A stretch of 64,000 nucleotides of DNA from Micromonospora marina (GTDB lineage: Bacteria; Actinomycetota; Actinomycetes; Mycobacteriales; Micromonosporaceae). The stretch's first letter is position 1; every line of letters begins with the position of its first letter. This document shows positions 7,525 to 15,699 of the stretch, one piece after another. Position numbers and translations under genes: made by a program. The stretch is from NCBI RefSeq assembly GCF_900091565.1, contig NZ_FMCV01000013.1:62001-126000 (forward strand), given 5' to 3'. The notes below the pieces were generated by a model. The model was not told the origin of the DNA, searched no databases, and was given only the letters and a program-made list of their open reading frames with translations.

Positions 7525-8684
7525 CCACTGTCCTGCCCATACCCGCCCTGCGCCGCGACCGCGCGGCGGTGACCGACGCCTACGGCAACGCCCGCCTGCC
7601 CGCCTCAGCCCTCGGCACCCACCCCAACCGGATCGACAAGATCCCCTACGGCCGATTCCGCAACGTCTACCTCTACATCACCGAGGCCTGCCAACTGCGC
7701 TGCGAGCACTGCTACATGGGTGACCGCCTGGAGCGAGCGCTGAAGATGCCCTACGAGGCGGTGATGAAGACGCTGACCACCTGGCGGCAGATGGGCGGCT
7801 CGAAGCTGACCATCCTGGGCGGCGAGCCCACCCTGCACCCGGACTACATCCCGATCATCCGCAACGCCAAGGCACTCGGCTACGAGCACGTCATCACCAC
7901 CAGCAACGGCCTCGGCCCGGCCGCGAAGAAGTTCGCCCACATGGAGCCCGAGGACTTCTCGTACGTGCAGATCAGCCTCGACGGCGGTAGCTCGGAAAGC
8001 CACGACCAGGTCCGCGGCGCAGGCACGTTCGAGCAGGCCCTCGCCACGGTCGCCGAACTGTGCCGGCGCGGTTTCGACACCCGCATCATCTGCACCGTGA
8101 ACAAGGCCAACCTCGGCGACTGCCTGAACCTGCTGGACATCGCCGACGAGCTGGGCGCGTCGCTGGTCAAGTACCACGTCTTCTCGGTGATCGGGTCCGG
8201 GCACGGAGCCGCCGAGTGGGGCATCCAGCCCGCCGAATGGATCGACTTCTACGAGCAGCTCGAACGGGTCGGCCCACGTCACAAGACCCGTATCTGGTAC
8301 CAGCCCACCTACGCCCGCCGCGAGCGCATGCCACAGTACGCCGCCGATGGCTACCGAGGCTGCATCGGACGCACCCTCGACCGGATCTCGATCTTCCCGG
8401 ACGGGCGGGCCTACGTGTGCTCGTTCCTGTTCGACACCGACCTGCACTTCGCCAACATGATCGATGGACAGGTCGTCCTCAACAAAGATGCCAACGAGTT
8501 CGACCTGTTCACCCAGGTGCTCACCAGGGCGAGCTGCGGATCGTGCAAGGTCAGCGGCTCGTGCATGGGTGGCTGCCCCGCCGAGGAACTGGTCATGGGC
8601 GCGGCCTCCTGCGCCGTCGAGCCGGACATCGTGCCTGTTTGCCGCCTCTGGAAAGCCGATGTGCCCACCGGCCCGGCAACCTGA
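7521..8684 (+). CDS. Radical SAM protein with C-terminal SPASM-like cysteine cluster
   Basis: A 387-residue radical SAM enzyme. The [4Fe-4S] motif CxxxCxxC is at C57, C61 and C64 (CQLRCEHC). 'LTILGGEPTLHPDY' supplies the SAM-binding GGEP at about 100-103, and 'VQISLDGGSSESHDQVRG' is the usual second core strand. The C-terminus has a cysteine set at 339, 342, 348, 352, 364 and 374 ('CGSCKVSGSCMGGCPAEE'), typical of SPASM or twitch domains that hold extra clusters. Such proteins often modify peptides. Here the neighbours are an NMP kinase, a NUDIX hydrolase and a PfkB kinase, which points instead to nucleotide or nucleoside chemistry. The CxxxCxxC and SPASM pattern differ from prokaryotic viperins. 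The GTG start overlaps the upstream stop by 4 bases. Confidence 0.9.
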   Translation: MTTVLPIPALRRDRAAVTDAYGNARLPASALGTHPNRIDKIPYGRFRNVYLYITEACQLRCEHCYMGDRLERALKMPYEAVMKTLTTWRQMGGSKLTILGGEPTLHPDYIPIIRNAKALGYEHVITTSNGLGPAAKKFAHMEPEDFSYVQISLDGGSSESHDQVRGAGTFEQALATVAELCRRGFDTRIICTVNKANLGDCLNLLDIADELGASLVKYHVFSVIGSGHGAAEWGIQPAEWIDFYEQLERVGPRHKTRIWYQPTYARRERMPQYAADGYRGCIGRTLDRISIFPDGRAYVCSFLFDTDLHFANMIDGQVVLNKDANEFDLFTQVLTRASCGSCKVSGSCMGGCPAEELVMGAASCAVEPDIVPVCRLWKADVPTGPAT

Positions 8685-8766
8685 CCAGTCCATCTGCCCA
8701 GCGAAAAATGCAACCTGCGTCACCACCGTGAGGCAGCCCTCATTCACGATCGACAAGGAATCATTC

Positions 8767-9198
8767 ATGGGCCGCTACCAGGCATGCATCGACCTGCACC
8801 TCATCCTGCGCGACGAGCACGGCCGCGTTCTGCTCGGCGAGCGCCAGAACACCGGCTGGGCAGACGGACAGTTCGGCTTGCCCTCCGGTCACCTTGAAGA
8901 CGGTGAGTCCGCCCGCGAGGGCGCTGCACGGGAAGCCGAAGAAGAGATCGGCGTTCTCATCAAAGCCGACGAACTGCGGCTGGTGCACCTCATGCACCAT
9001 CACACCAACTCCGGCCGTGTCGCCCTGTTCTTCGAGGTCCGCTCCTGGACCGGCGAGATCACCAACACCGAGCCGGACAAGTGCGCAGGCTGGGACTTCC
9101 ACGACCTGACCGACCTGCCCGCCAACGTGGTGCCCTATGTCGCCGAAGCGCTGCGCCACGTGGCCGCCGGGCAACGGTACTCAGAGCAGGGCTGGTAG
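8767..9198 (+). CDS. NUDIX hydrolase
   Basis: A 143-residue NUDIX protein. The signature GX5EX7REUXEEXGU is complete in 'GHLEDGESAREGAAREAEEEIGV', so it should be an active metal-dependent hydrolase of nucleoside-diphosphate-linked compounds. The frame is open upstream to 8464, but the ATG at 8767 starts the domain exactly (MGRYQACIDLHLILRDEHGR). The 82-bp gap after the radical SAM gene has no clear terminator, so it is probably cotranscribed. The next gene starts 2 bases after its stop. It may trim a modified NTP made by the upstream enzymes or remove a toxic by-product. Confidence 0.88.
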   Translation: MGRYQACIDLHLILRDEHGRVLLGERQNTGWADGQFGLPSGHLEDGESAREGAAREAEEEIGVLIKADELRLVHLMHHHTNSGRVALFFEVRSWTGEITNTEPDKCAGWDFHDLTDLPANVVPYVAEALRHVAAGQRYSEQGW

Positions 9199-9200
9199 CC

Positions 9201-9923
9201 ATGCCGCCAGCGACGGGACCAGATCTGGCGTGCTTCGGCTACCTCGCCTACGCCCAGGTCTTCAGCGTCACCGCCTACCCGGCCGCCAACAGCGGAACTT
9301 GCGTCACCCAGATCATCCCGTCGCTGGCCGGAGACGCACCCATCGCCGCGCTCACCGCACGGCAACTCGGAACCCACGTCAGTCTCGTCAGCAACCCGGT
9401 CAGCCTCGACCCCGCCGGCCTGACCGTGCTGCACACCCTCGACACGATCGGCGTGGCTCATCAAGCCGTACCCGCCGCGATGTCCGGGCCGGGCACCCCG
9501 CAGTTGACCATCGTGACCGACGAGGCTGGCACCCGCACCTGGTACGCCTGGCTCGGCACCGCCACCAACCACCTCAACACCGCCGATCCGACACCGCTGG
9601 CCACGGCACGCCTGGCCTACATCGACTGCTATCGCGTCATCGACCTCGCGGCAGCCGCCGCGATCACCGCCAGCCGGGCACCACTGCTGCTCAATCTCGG
9701 CGGCGACCCGTTATCCGAAGCCGTGGCATCAGCCGCGAGCAATCGCCGCGTCGCATTCGTGCAGACCAACCTCGACGAAGCCGACGCCGACCAAGCCGAA
9801 AGCCTTGCCACCGCGCTCCACGAGCGGATCGCCGCCGACACCATCGTCATCACGCTCACCGCTGAGCGGTTTCCCGGGCAGCCCGGCCCTTTGGTCGCAC
9901 GTAAAGGGCCGGGCCCCGAGTGA
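9201..9923 (+). CDS. PfkB-family sugar/nucleoside kinase, C-terminally truncated
   Basis: 240 residues read as a PfkB/ribokinase-fold protein: an N-terminal 'SGTCVTQIIPSLAGDAPIAALTARQLG' block, 'LLLNLGGDPLSEAVA', and 'VAFVQTNLDEADADQAESLA' equivalent to the substrate-lid 'N..E'. The family's C-terminal part with the catalytic GAGD anion hole is missing. After 'TIVITLTAERF' the frame runs into a GC-rich hairpin (9881-9914) and stops. The ATG at 9201 follows the NUDIX stop by 2 bases. The likely reading is that the end of the gene was lost where the island meets the chromosome. The protein is probably inactive unless shortened forms can work. Confidence 0.7.
   Translation: MPPATGPDLACFGYLAYAQVFSVTAYPAANSGTCVTQIIPSLAGDAPIAALTARQLGTHVSLVSNPVSLDPAGLTVLHTLDTIGVAHQAVPAAMSGPGTPQLTIVTDEAGTRTWYAWLGTATNHLNTADPTPLATARLAYIDCYRVIDLAAAAAITASRAPLLLNLGGDPLSEAVASAASNRRVAFVQTNLDEADADQAESLATALHERIAADTIVITLTAERFPGQPGPLVARKGPGPE
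9881..9914 (-). terminator. Hairpin downstream of thrC, overlapping the end of the PfkB frame
   Basis: GCCCGGCCCTTT (9881-9892) and AAAGGGCCGGGC (9903-9914) form a perfect 12-bp stem with a 10-base loop. It lies about 100 bp beyond the thrC stop codon on the minus strand and is best read as the thrC terminator. It is inside the final codons of the truncated PfkB frame, which supports an island/chromosome junction just left of it. Confidence 0.6.
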
Positions 9924-10011
9924 CCGAAGGCCCGAGCAGACCGGATGACCGCACCACACCGCAGAAGGCGGGTTCGCCGGCAGTCCTTGGCCACCGGCAG
10001 CAAAGGGGGTG

Positions 10012-11301
10012 TCAGGCGAGGAGGCCGGCGTCGCGGGCGGCGCGGAGGCTGGGCTTGATGCGGTGCGTGGGACCGACCTGGGCGGCCACCGCGTCGAGCG
10101 TCTTCAGACCCTCGCCGGTGTTGAACACCACCGTCTCGGCGGTCGGGTCGAGTCGACCCGACTCGATCAGCTTGCGCAGCACCGCGACCGTCACGCCGCC
10201 CGCCGTCTCGGCGAACACCCCTGTGGTACGGGCGAGCAGCCGGATGCCCGCGCGGATCTCGTCGTCGTCGGCGTAGTCCATCCAGCCGCCGGTACGCCGC
10301 ACGGCCTCCAGCGCGTACAGCCCGGCCGCCGGGTCGCCGATGTTCAGCGACTTGGCGATGCCGCCCGGCTTGACCGGCACGATCGTGTCGGTGTCGCCGT
10401 GCAGCGCGGTGGCGATCGGGTTGCAGCCGGCCGACTGCGCGCCGAACACCTTCCAGCCGCCGGCCGGCGCCTCGACCAGCCCGATCTCGACCAGCTCGGC
10501 GAACGCCTTGTCGATCTTGGTGAGCAGCTCGCCGCTGGCCATCGGGATGACCACCTGGGCCGGGATCCGCCAGCCCAGTTGCTCGGCCACCTCGTAGCCG
10601 AGCGTCTTGGAGCCCTCCGCGTAGTAGGGCCGCACGTTCACGTTGACGAACGCGGTGTCCTCGAACTCGTCGGTCTCCACCAGTTCGCCGCAGAGCCGGT
10701 TCACGTCGTCGTACGAGCCGTCGATGGCGACCAGGTCGCCGCCGTAGACCGCGGTGGTGACGACCTTGCCCTGCTCCAGGTCGCCGGGGATGAAGACGAC
10801 CGACGGCACGCCCGCCCGGGCCGCGTGCGCCGCGACCGAGTTGGCGAGGTTGCCGGTGGAGGCGCAGGCGTAGCGGGTGAAGCCGAGCGCGCGGGCCGCG
10901 GTGAGTGCCACCGACACGACCCGGTCCTTGAACGAGTGGGTGGGGTTCGCGCTGTCGTCCTTGACCCAGAGCGGCGCGGTGAGCCCCAGCTCGGCCGCGA
11001 GGTGCGGGGCGGCGACCAGCGGCGTCAGCCCCGGGTCGAGCGTGACCCGGGCGGCCGGGTCCTGACCGGCCGGCAGCAGCGCCGCGTACCGCCAGATGTT
11101 GCCCGGGCCGGCCTCGATCTGCTCGCGGGTGACGGTGGCCAGGGCGGCGGTGTCGTAGTCGACCTCCAGCGGCCCGAAACACTCGTGACAGGCGTGCTGC
11201 GCGGCGAGCGGGTACCGCGCCGAACAGGCACGGCAGACCAGGGCGCGGGCCGGGCTGAGGGTGGTGTCGATACCGGTGGCGACGGGAAGCGTCGACGTCA
11301 T
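10012..11301 (-). CDS. thrC: Threonine synthase
   Basis: A 429-residue PLP enzyme that turns O-phosphohomoserine into threonine, the last step of the pathway. The N-terminus has a CRAC...CHEC zinc-ribbon-like segment seen in actinobacterial ThrC. The PLP lysine sits in 'DDSANPTHSFKDRVV', the phosphate-binding glycines in 'ASTGNLANSVAAHAARAG', and 'FNTGEGLKTLD' closes the fold. The ATG start is preceded by AGAGGA, which directly abuts a SAM-I riboswitch in the leader. It stands alone here, without hom or thrB. The hairpin at 9881-9914 probably ends the transcript. Confidence 0.95.
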   Translation of the reverse strand: MTSTLPVATGIDTTLSPARALVCRACSARYPLAAQHACHECFGPLEVDYDTAALATVTREQIEAGPGNIWRYAALLPAGQDPAARVTLDPGLTPLVAAPHLAAELGLTAPLWVKDDSANPTHSFKDRVVSVALTAARALGFTRYACASTGNLANSVAAHAARAGVPSVVFIPGDLEQGKVVTTAVYGGDLVAIDGSYDDVNRLCGELVETDEFEDTAFVNVNVRPYYAEGSKTLGYEVAEQLGWRIPAQVVIPMASGELLTKIDKAFAELVEIGLVEAPAGGWKVFGAQSAGCNPIATALHGDTDTIVPVKPGGIAKSLNIGDPAAGLYALEAVRRTGGWMDYADDDEIRAGIRLLARTTGVFAETAGGVTVAVLRKLIESGRLDPTAETVVFNTGEGLKTLDAVAAQVGPTHRIKPSLRAARDAGLLA

Positions 11302-11316
11302 GTCGAGGAGTTTCCT

Positions 11317-11445
11317 CTCATCTTTCCCCGCATCGCCGGGTGCGGCGGGGACGGAATTGGCACCTGCCCGCCGTCGCTCGTCGTCGAGCGTGCGGGTGGT
11401 TGCCGGGGCGTCGTCGGGCCGTATCCCTCAGCCCCTCTGGATGAG
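11317..11445 (-). promoter_or_regulatory. SAM-I (S-box) riboswitch in the thrC leader
   Basis: Read on the minus strand the leader starts CTCATCCAGAGGGGCTGAGG, continues GGATACGGCCC, 'CCCCGGCAACC', AGGTGCCAATTCC and ends GGGGAAAGATGAG. These are the conserved blocks of the S-box in the right order, and the CTCATC/GATGAG ends form the P1 stem. The 3' strand of P1 runs straight into the thrC ribosome-binding site (GATGAGAGGA, then ATG 11 bases on). GAGGA can also pair with TCCTC just before the start. Control is therefore likely at translation initiation rather than through a classic terminator. S-boxes usually govern methionine and SAM genes. Confidence 0.92.
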
Positions 11446-11549
11446 GTATTCAGTTGTGCCGCCGAGTCTAGGCGCTGCGCACGGCCGCGCCACCCGGGGA
11501 TCCCACGCTGTGGGCCGCCGCCGGCGCGACGAGGTGGGATGATCGCCGG

Positions 11550-11925
11550 ATGCGGAGCACGGCGCGCCTGGTCGGTGCCCTCACCAGCGTGACGCTGATG
11601 GCCGCCTGCGCCCCGGCTCAGGGGCCCGGCTGCCCGACCGGCCGCTCACTGGAGTCGACCCGCTGACCACGGTTCCGCCGCGTCCGGGCGCCCCCACGGC
11701 CGAGCCGGTGCCCGCCGCCACCTGCTCCCCGGAGGGCATCGCGATCACCGAGCTGGGGGTGAGCGCCGCGATGGGGCTGCGGGCGATGGGCCTGGACCTG
11801 CTCAACTGCGGCGACCGGCCGCACGAGCTGCGCGGCTGTCCGACGGTCACGCTCCGGGACGCCGACGGCGACCCGGAGCGAGGTGCGGATCATCCCGGGC
11901 GCCCCCGTCCGGTCAGCTCAGCTCG
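11550..11925 (+). pseudogene. Broken DUF4232-type lipoprotein gene
   Basis: The ATG at 11550 opens a lipoprotein signal (MRSTARLVGALTSVTLMAACAP, lipobox-like MAAC). The frame stops at once (TGA near 11664), but another frame continues with 'LTTVPPRPGAPTAEPVPAA' and then 'CSPEGIAITELGVSAAMGLRAMGLDLLNCG', a recognisable DUF4232 segment. A second shift near 11878 would restore 'EVRIIPGAPV'. At least two frameshifts and a missing C-terminus make this a pseudogene or, less likely, a stretch with sequencing errors. Its end overlaps the 3' end of the ABC permease gene. Confidence 0.65.
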
Positions 11926-12835
11926 TGACGTCCTTGCGGGTGAAGCGCCAGAAGGCAAGGCCCCAGAACAACGTGGCGTAGACGACCGCCGAGAACGCGC
12001 CCTTGACCACGTCGTCGGTCTGCATCGGCGTGGACAGCAACCCCAGCCAGGCGCTGCTGTAGTGGGTCGGCAGCAGGTTCCGCAGCCCGCCCAGCGCGGT
12101 GATCTGGTCCAGGATGCTGGACAGGATCCACAGCAGCACCGCACCGCCGACCGCACCGAGCGCGGCATCGGTGGTCACCGACAGCAGGAACGCCAGCCCG
12201 GCCACCACCAGCAGCACGACCGCCAGGTAGCCGAGCACGCCGAGCAGCCGCAGCAACCCGTCGGCCGGGGCCAGCTCGGCCGAGACCTGGCTGCTCAGCG
12301 GCTTCCAGCCGTACCGGAGCGTGCCGGCGAGCAGCGCGGTGCCGGCCAGCAACAACAGGGCCAGCCCGGAGTACGCGAGCGCGACGACCAGCTTCACCGC
12401 GAGCAGCCGGGCCCGGGGCACCGGCACGGCCAGCAGGTAACGCAGGCTGCCCCAGCTCGCCTCGCTCGCCACCGTGTCGCCGCAGAACAGCGCCACCACC
12501 ACGACCAGCAGGAACGACGCCGACACCAGGATCGAGAACAGGGTGAAGTTGAGCCCGCCCGACGTGGCCAGGTCGGCCAGGCTGGAGAACTCGCCCCGCC
12601 CGCCGCCGTCGTCGTCCCCGGCGTCGAACTGGAACGCCACCAGGATGATCAGCGGCAGCAGCACCATGAACCCCAGTGCGAGCTGGGTACGCCGGCGCGA
12701 CGCCTGCCGCCGGAACTCCGCGCCGAACGGGAGCGTGGCCGGGGGCCGGTAACCGGCCGCCGCGCCGCCCGCGCCCGGCGCCGCCGTACCGGACGTGCCG
12801 CCACCAGGCGACGATGCCACAGACGAACCCGCCAT
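11918..12835 (-). CDS. ABC-2 type transporter permease
   Basis: A 305-residue membrane protein with about six hydrophobic segments (for example 'LALGFMVLLPLIILVAF', 'FSILVSASFLLVVVVALFCG', 'LGYLAVVLLVVAGLAFLLSV'). The segment 'GDTVASEASWGSLRYLLAVPVPRARLLAVKL' is typical of ABC-2 exporters. The N-terminal 40 residues are Gly/Ala-rich and probably cytoplasmic. Its ATG overlaps the TGA of the upstream fusion gene (TGATG), so the two are coupled. It is the membrane partner of the ATPase domain carried by that fusion. The exported substrate is unknown. Confidence 0.85.
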   Translation of the reverse strand: MAGSSVASSPGGGTSGTAAPGAGGAAAGYRPPATLPFGAEFRRQASRRRTQLALGFMVLLPLIILVAFQFDAGDDDGGGRGEFSSLADLATSGGLNFTLFSILVSASFLLVVVVALFCGDTVASEASWGSLRYLLAVPVPRARLLAVKLVVALAYSGLALLLLAGTALLAGTLRYGWKPLSSQVSAELAPADGLLRLLGVLGYLAVVLLVVAGLAFLLSVTTDAALGAVGGAVLLWILSSILDQITALGGLRNLLPTHYSSAWLGLLSTPMQTDDVVKGAFSAVVYATLFWGLAFWRFTRKDVTS

Positions 12836-15699
12836 CACCGGTCCCCGCTTCCCCGAGAGTTCTCGCCCACCAGGGCGAGGAACGCGTCCTCCAGGCGGCG
12901 CCGGGGCACCACCCGGTCCACCCCGATGCCGGCGCGGACCAGTTCGGCCACCACCTCGCTGCGGGCGGTGCCGTTGGTGTCGACCACCAGCCCGCCGTCC
13001 ACGTCGGGCAGCACCCGTACGCCGCCGAGCCGGTCGAGCACCGTACGCGCCGCCTCCGGGTCACTCACCTCGAACAGCACGCTCGGCGACTCGCCGACGA
13101 TCTCCTCCACCGGGCCGGACGCCACGATCCGCCCCTTGTTCACCACCACCGCGTGCGTGCAGGTCTGCTCCACCTCGGCGAGCAGGTGGCTGGAGACCAG
13201 CACCGCACGGCCGTCGGTGGCGTAGCGCTGGAGCACCCGGCGCATCTCGGCGATCTGCGGCGGGTCCAGCCCGTCCGTCGGCTCGTCCAGCACCAGCAGC
13301 TCGGGCAGGCCGAGCATGGCCTGGGCGATGGCCAGCCGCTGCCGCATGCCGTGGCTGTACTTCCTCGTCCGCCGGTGCACCGAGTCGCCCAGCCCGGCGA
13401 TCTCCAGCGCCTCGTCGAAGTGCGCGTCCTCCCACGGCCGGCCGGTGGCCCGCCAGTACGCCTTGAGGTTGTCCAGACCGGACAGGTGCGGCAGGAAGCC
13501 CGGCCCCTCGACCAGTGCGCCGATCCGGGACAGCACCGGCGAGCCCGGCACCAGCCGGTGACCGAAGACGTAGATCTCACCGGCGGTGGGCTGGGTCAGT
13601 CCCATCAGCACCCGCAGCGTGGTGGTCTTGCCCGCGCCGTTGGGCCCGAGCAGGCCGACCACCTGACCGGGGTGCACCTCGAAGTCCACGTCGGAGACCG
13701 CGACGAAGCCGTCCGCGTACTCCTTGCGCAGGTTGCGCACCGCCAGCGGGACACCTGCGTACTCCGGGTGCACGGAGTCGTCCTGGCGGCGGTGCCGGCG
13801 GCGGGTGAGCAGCACGACCACGACGAGCCCGAGCACGATCGCGGCGACCAGCCCGGCCAGCGCCCAGCGCCAGATCGTGGCGGTGGTGGGAATCGGCGTG
13901 GCGTCGACGGTGGGCAGCGTCAGCGGCCCGTCCGCGAGCGCCACTGTGTGCACGGCCGGTTCGGCCGGCGAGGCGTACGCCTGGTCCGACGTCGCCACCA
14001 CGAGCCGCAGCCGGTGTCCGGCCTCGACCCGCCGGACGATCCCCGGCAGCGTCACGGTGACCGGGGTGGCCGCGTCGACGGTGGCCGGCAGGCCGGTGAG
14101 GCGCACCGGTGCGACCAGGCCGGACGGCAGCGTGGCCGCGCCCCGCGGGTCGACGTCGTAGAGCTTCACGAACAGCACCGCCTCGCCGGTCGGGGAGGCG
14201 GCCCGGATCCGCACCGTGGGGGCGCCCACCACGTCGACCGGCTCGTCCAGCGGTGCCGACTCGAAGCGCGCGTGCTGGCCCGGGATGTCACCGGCGACGC
14301 CGTCCAGCAGTGAGCCGAGCGCGCCCGCGAACGGCACCGAGGAGATCGCCGCCGGGTTGCCGTTCGGCGGTACGGCGACCGGCTGGGGCGGACCGGCGAG
14401 CGTCACCTCGCGCCGGTCCTGCCCCGCCAGCCCCGGGTAGTCGGCGGTCCGGAACCCGGTCGCCACCAGACCCCGGTCGAGCGCGTCGAACCCGGCGATC
14501 CGGGAGAACGTGAACGTGTCGCCGGGTGCCGCGCCGTCCCCCTTGACGTAGTGGTCGAGCCACTGCGCGGTCAGGAACTTCACCCGGTCGGAGTCGGAGG
14601 TGGGTCCGGAGCCGCCGTCGTGGCCGCCGGTGAACCAGGCGACCCGGACCGGCGTGCCGGCGGCGGCGATGCCGCGGGCGTTGGCGTCCGCCTCGGCCAG
14701 CGGGAACAGCGTGTCCGCCTCGCCCTGCACCAGCAGCGTCGGCGACTTGATCCGGTCGAGCACGCCGGCCGGCGACGACCGGCGCAGCAGCTCGACCGCC
14801 GCCGCGTCGGCCCGGCCCGTGGTGGCGATGCGCAGGTACGCGGCGCAGACGTCGGCCGCGAAGCGACCGCAGGACGGGTCGGCGGCACCGGCCGGCGTGC
14901 GACCGGAACCGGTGCCCGGCCCGGCGCCCGGCCGCGGGCTCGGCGGGCCGGCGGACTCGGGCGCGCCCTCCGGTGCGGCGGCGGTGGCCCCGGAGAGCCC
15001 GGCCGGGCCGCTTCCGGCGTTCCCGCCGCCGCCGAAGAAGATGCCCGCCCAGCCCTTCTTGAACACGCCGTCGGTGGGCTGCCGGCCGCTGCTCTCGGGC
15101 AGGAACGCCCGGGACAGGTCGTTCCAGGTGATCATCGGGACGATCGCGTCGACCCGCTGGTCCTGCGCGGCCAGCAGCAGGGCCAGGCCGCCGCCGTACG
15201 AGCCGCCGACCACACCGACCCGGGGGTCGCCGGCCGCGTCGAGGCGGATGTCCGGCCGCTGCGCCAGCCGGTCGAGCAGCCGCTGCGCGTCACGCACCTC
15301 GTAGTCGGGGTCGTCCAGGTGGATCTGACCGCCGCTGCGACCGAACCCGCGGGCGGTCCAGGTGAGCACCGCGTACCCGCGGGCGACCAGGTCCTCGGCG
15401 TCGGAGCGGACCGAGTCCTTGGTCCCGCCGAAGCCGTGCGCCAGCAGCACCGCCGGTACCCGGTTCGACGACGAGGCGCCCTCCGGCAGGTAGAGCGTGG
15501 TGTCCAGGTCGACCGGCTCGTCGCCGGAGGGCCCGGAACGCACTGTCACCAGCGCCGGTTCGGTCCGGAAGTCCGCGCCCTGCGGCCGGGCCACCCAGAC
15601 CAGCGCGGCGGCGACGAGGACGACCACCACCACGGCGGCGACGGTGCGGCGCGGACGGCCGGCCAGTGCGCGCCGGAGCCGCGCGGCGGTTGATCTCAT
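12835..15699 (-). CDS. Fusion of membrane-anchored CocE/S15-type alpha/beta-hydrolase and ABC transporter ATPase
   Basis: A 954-residue two-part protein. After a membrane anchor ('TVAAVVVVVLVAAALVWVA') comes an alpha/beta-hydrolase of the X-Pro dipeptidyl-peptidase/CocE type. It has 'LLAHGFGGTKDSV', the nucleophile elbow GGSYGGG, 'SPTLLVQGEADTLFP' and a histidine in 'WFTGGHDGG', followed by a jelly-roll ending in 'GHRLRLVVATSDQAY'. A second TM helix ('WRWALAGLVAAIVLGLVVVVLL') leads to a full ABC ATPase: GPNGAGKTT, signature SHGMRQR, Walker B LLVLDEPTDGLD. The hydrolase would face outside and the ATPase inside. It is coupled to the permease downstream. The ATG at 15699 was preferred to 15708. 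A long Gly/Pro-rich insert lies at about 225-275. Confidence 0.88.
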   Translation of the reverse strand: MRSTAARLRRALAGRPRRTVAAVVVVVLVAAALVWVARPQGADFRTEPALVTVRSGPSGDEPVDLDTTLYLPEGASSSNRVPAVLLAHGFGGTKDSVRSDAEDLVARGYAVLTWTARGFGRSGGQIHLDDPDYEVRDAQRLLDRLAQRPDIRLDAAGDPRVGVVGGSYGGGLALLLAAQDQRVDAIVPMITWNDLSRAFLPESSGRQPTDGVFKKGWAGIFFGGGGNAGSGPAGLSGATAAAPEGAPESAGPPSPRPGAGPGTGSGRTPAGAADPSCGRFAADVCAAYLRIATTGRADAAAVELLRRSSPAGVLDRIKSPTLLVQGEADTLFPLAEADANARGIAAAGTPVRVAWFTGGHDGGSGPTSDSDRVKFLTAQWLDHYVKGDGAAPGDTFTFSRIAGFDALDRGLVATGFRTADYPGLAGQDRREVTLAGPPQPVAVPPNGNPAAISSVPFAGALGSLLDGVAGDIPGQHARFESAPLDEPVDVVGAPTVRIRAASPTGEAVLFVKLYDVDPRGAATLPSGLVAPVRLTGLPATVDAATPVTVTLPGIVRRVEAGHRLRLVVATSDQAYASPAEPAVHTVALADGPLTLPTVDATPIPTTATIWRWALAGLVAAIVLGLVVVVLLTRRRHRRQDDSVHPEYAGVPLAVRNLRKEYADGFVAVSDVDFEVHPGQVVGLLGPNGAGKTTTLRVLMGLTQPTAGEIYVFGHRLVPGSPVLSRIGALVEGPGFLPHLSGLDNLKAYWRATGRPWEDAHFDEALEIAGLGDSVHRRTRKYSHGMRQRLAIAQAMLGLPELLVLDEPTDGLDPPQIAEMRRVLQRYATDGRAVLVSSHLLAEVEQTCTHAVVVNKGRIVASGPVEEIVGESPSVLFEVSDPEAARTVLDRLGGVRVLPDVDGGLVVDTNGTARSEVVAELVRAGIGVDRVVPRRRLEDAFLALVGENSRGSGDR

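Noticed and set aside
7521..8684. Radical SAM protein as a prokaryotic viperin
   Set aside because: The cluster motif and the C-terminal SPASM-like cysteines do not fit viperins, although the nearby nucleotide kinase at first suggested it.
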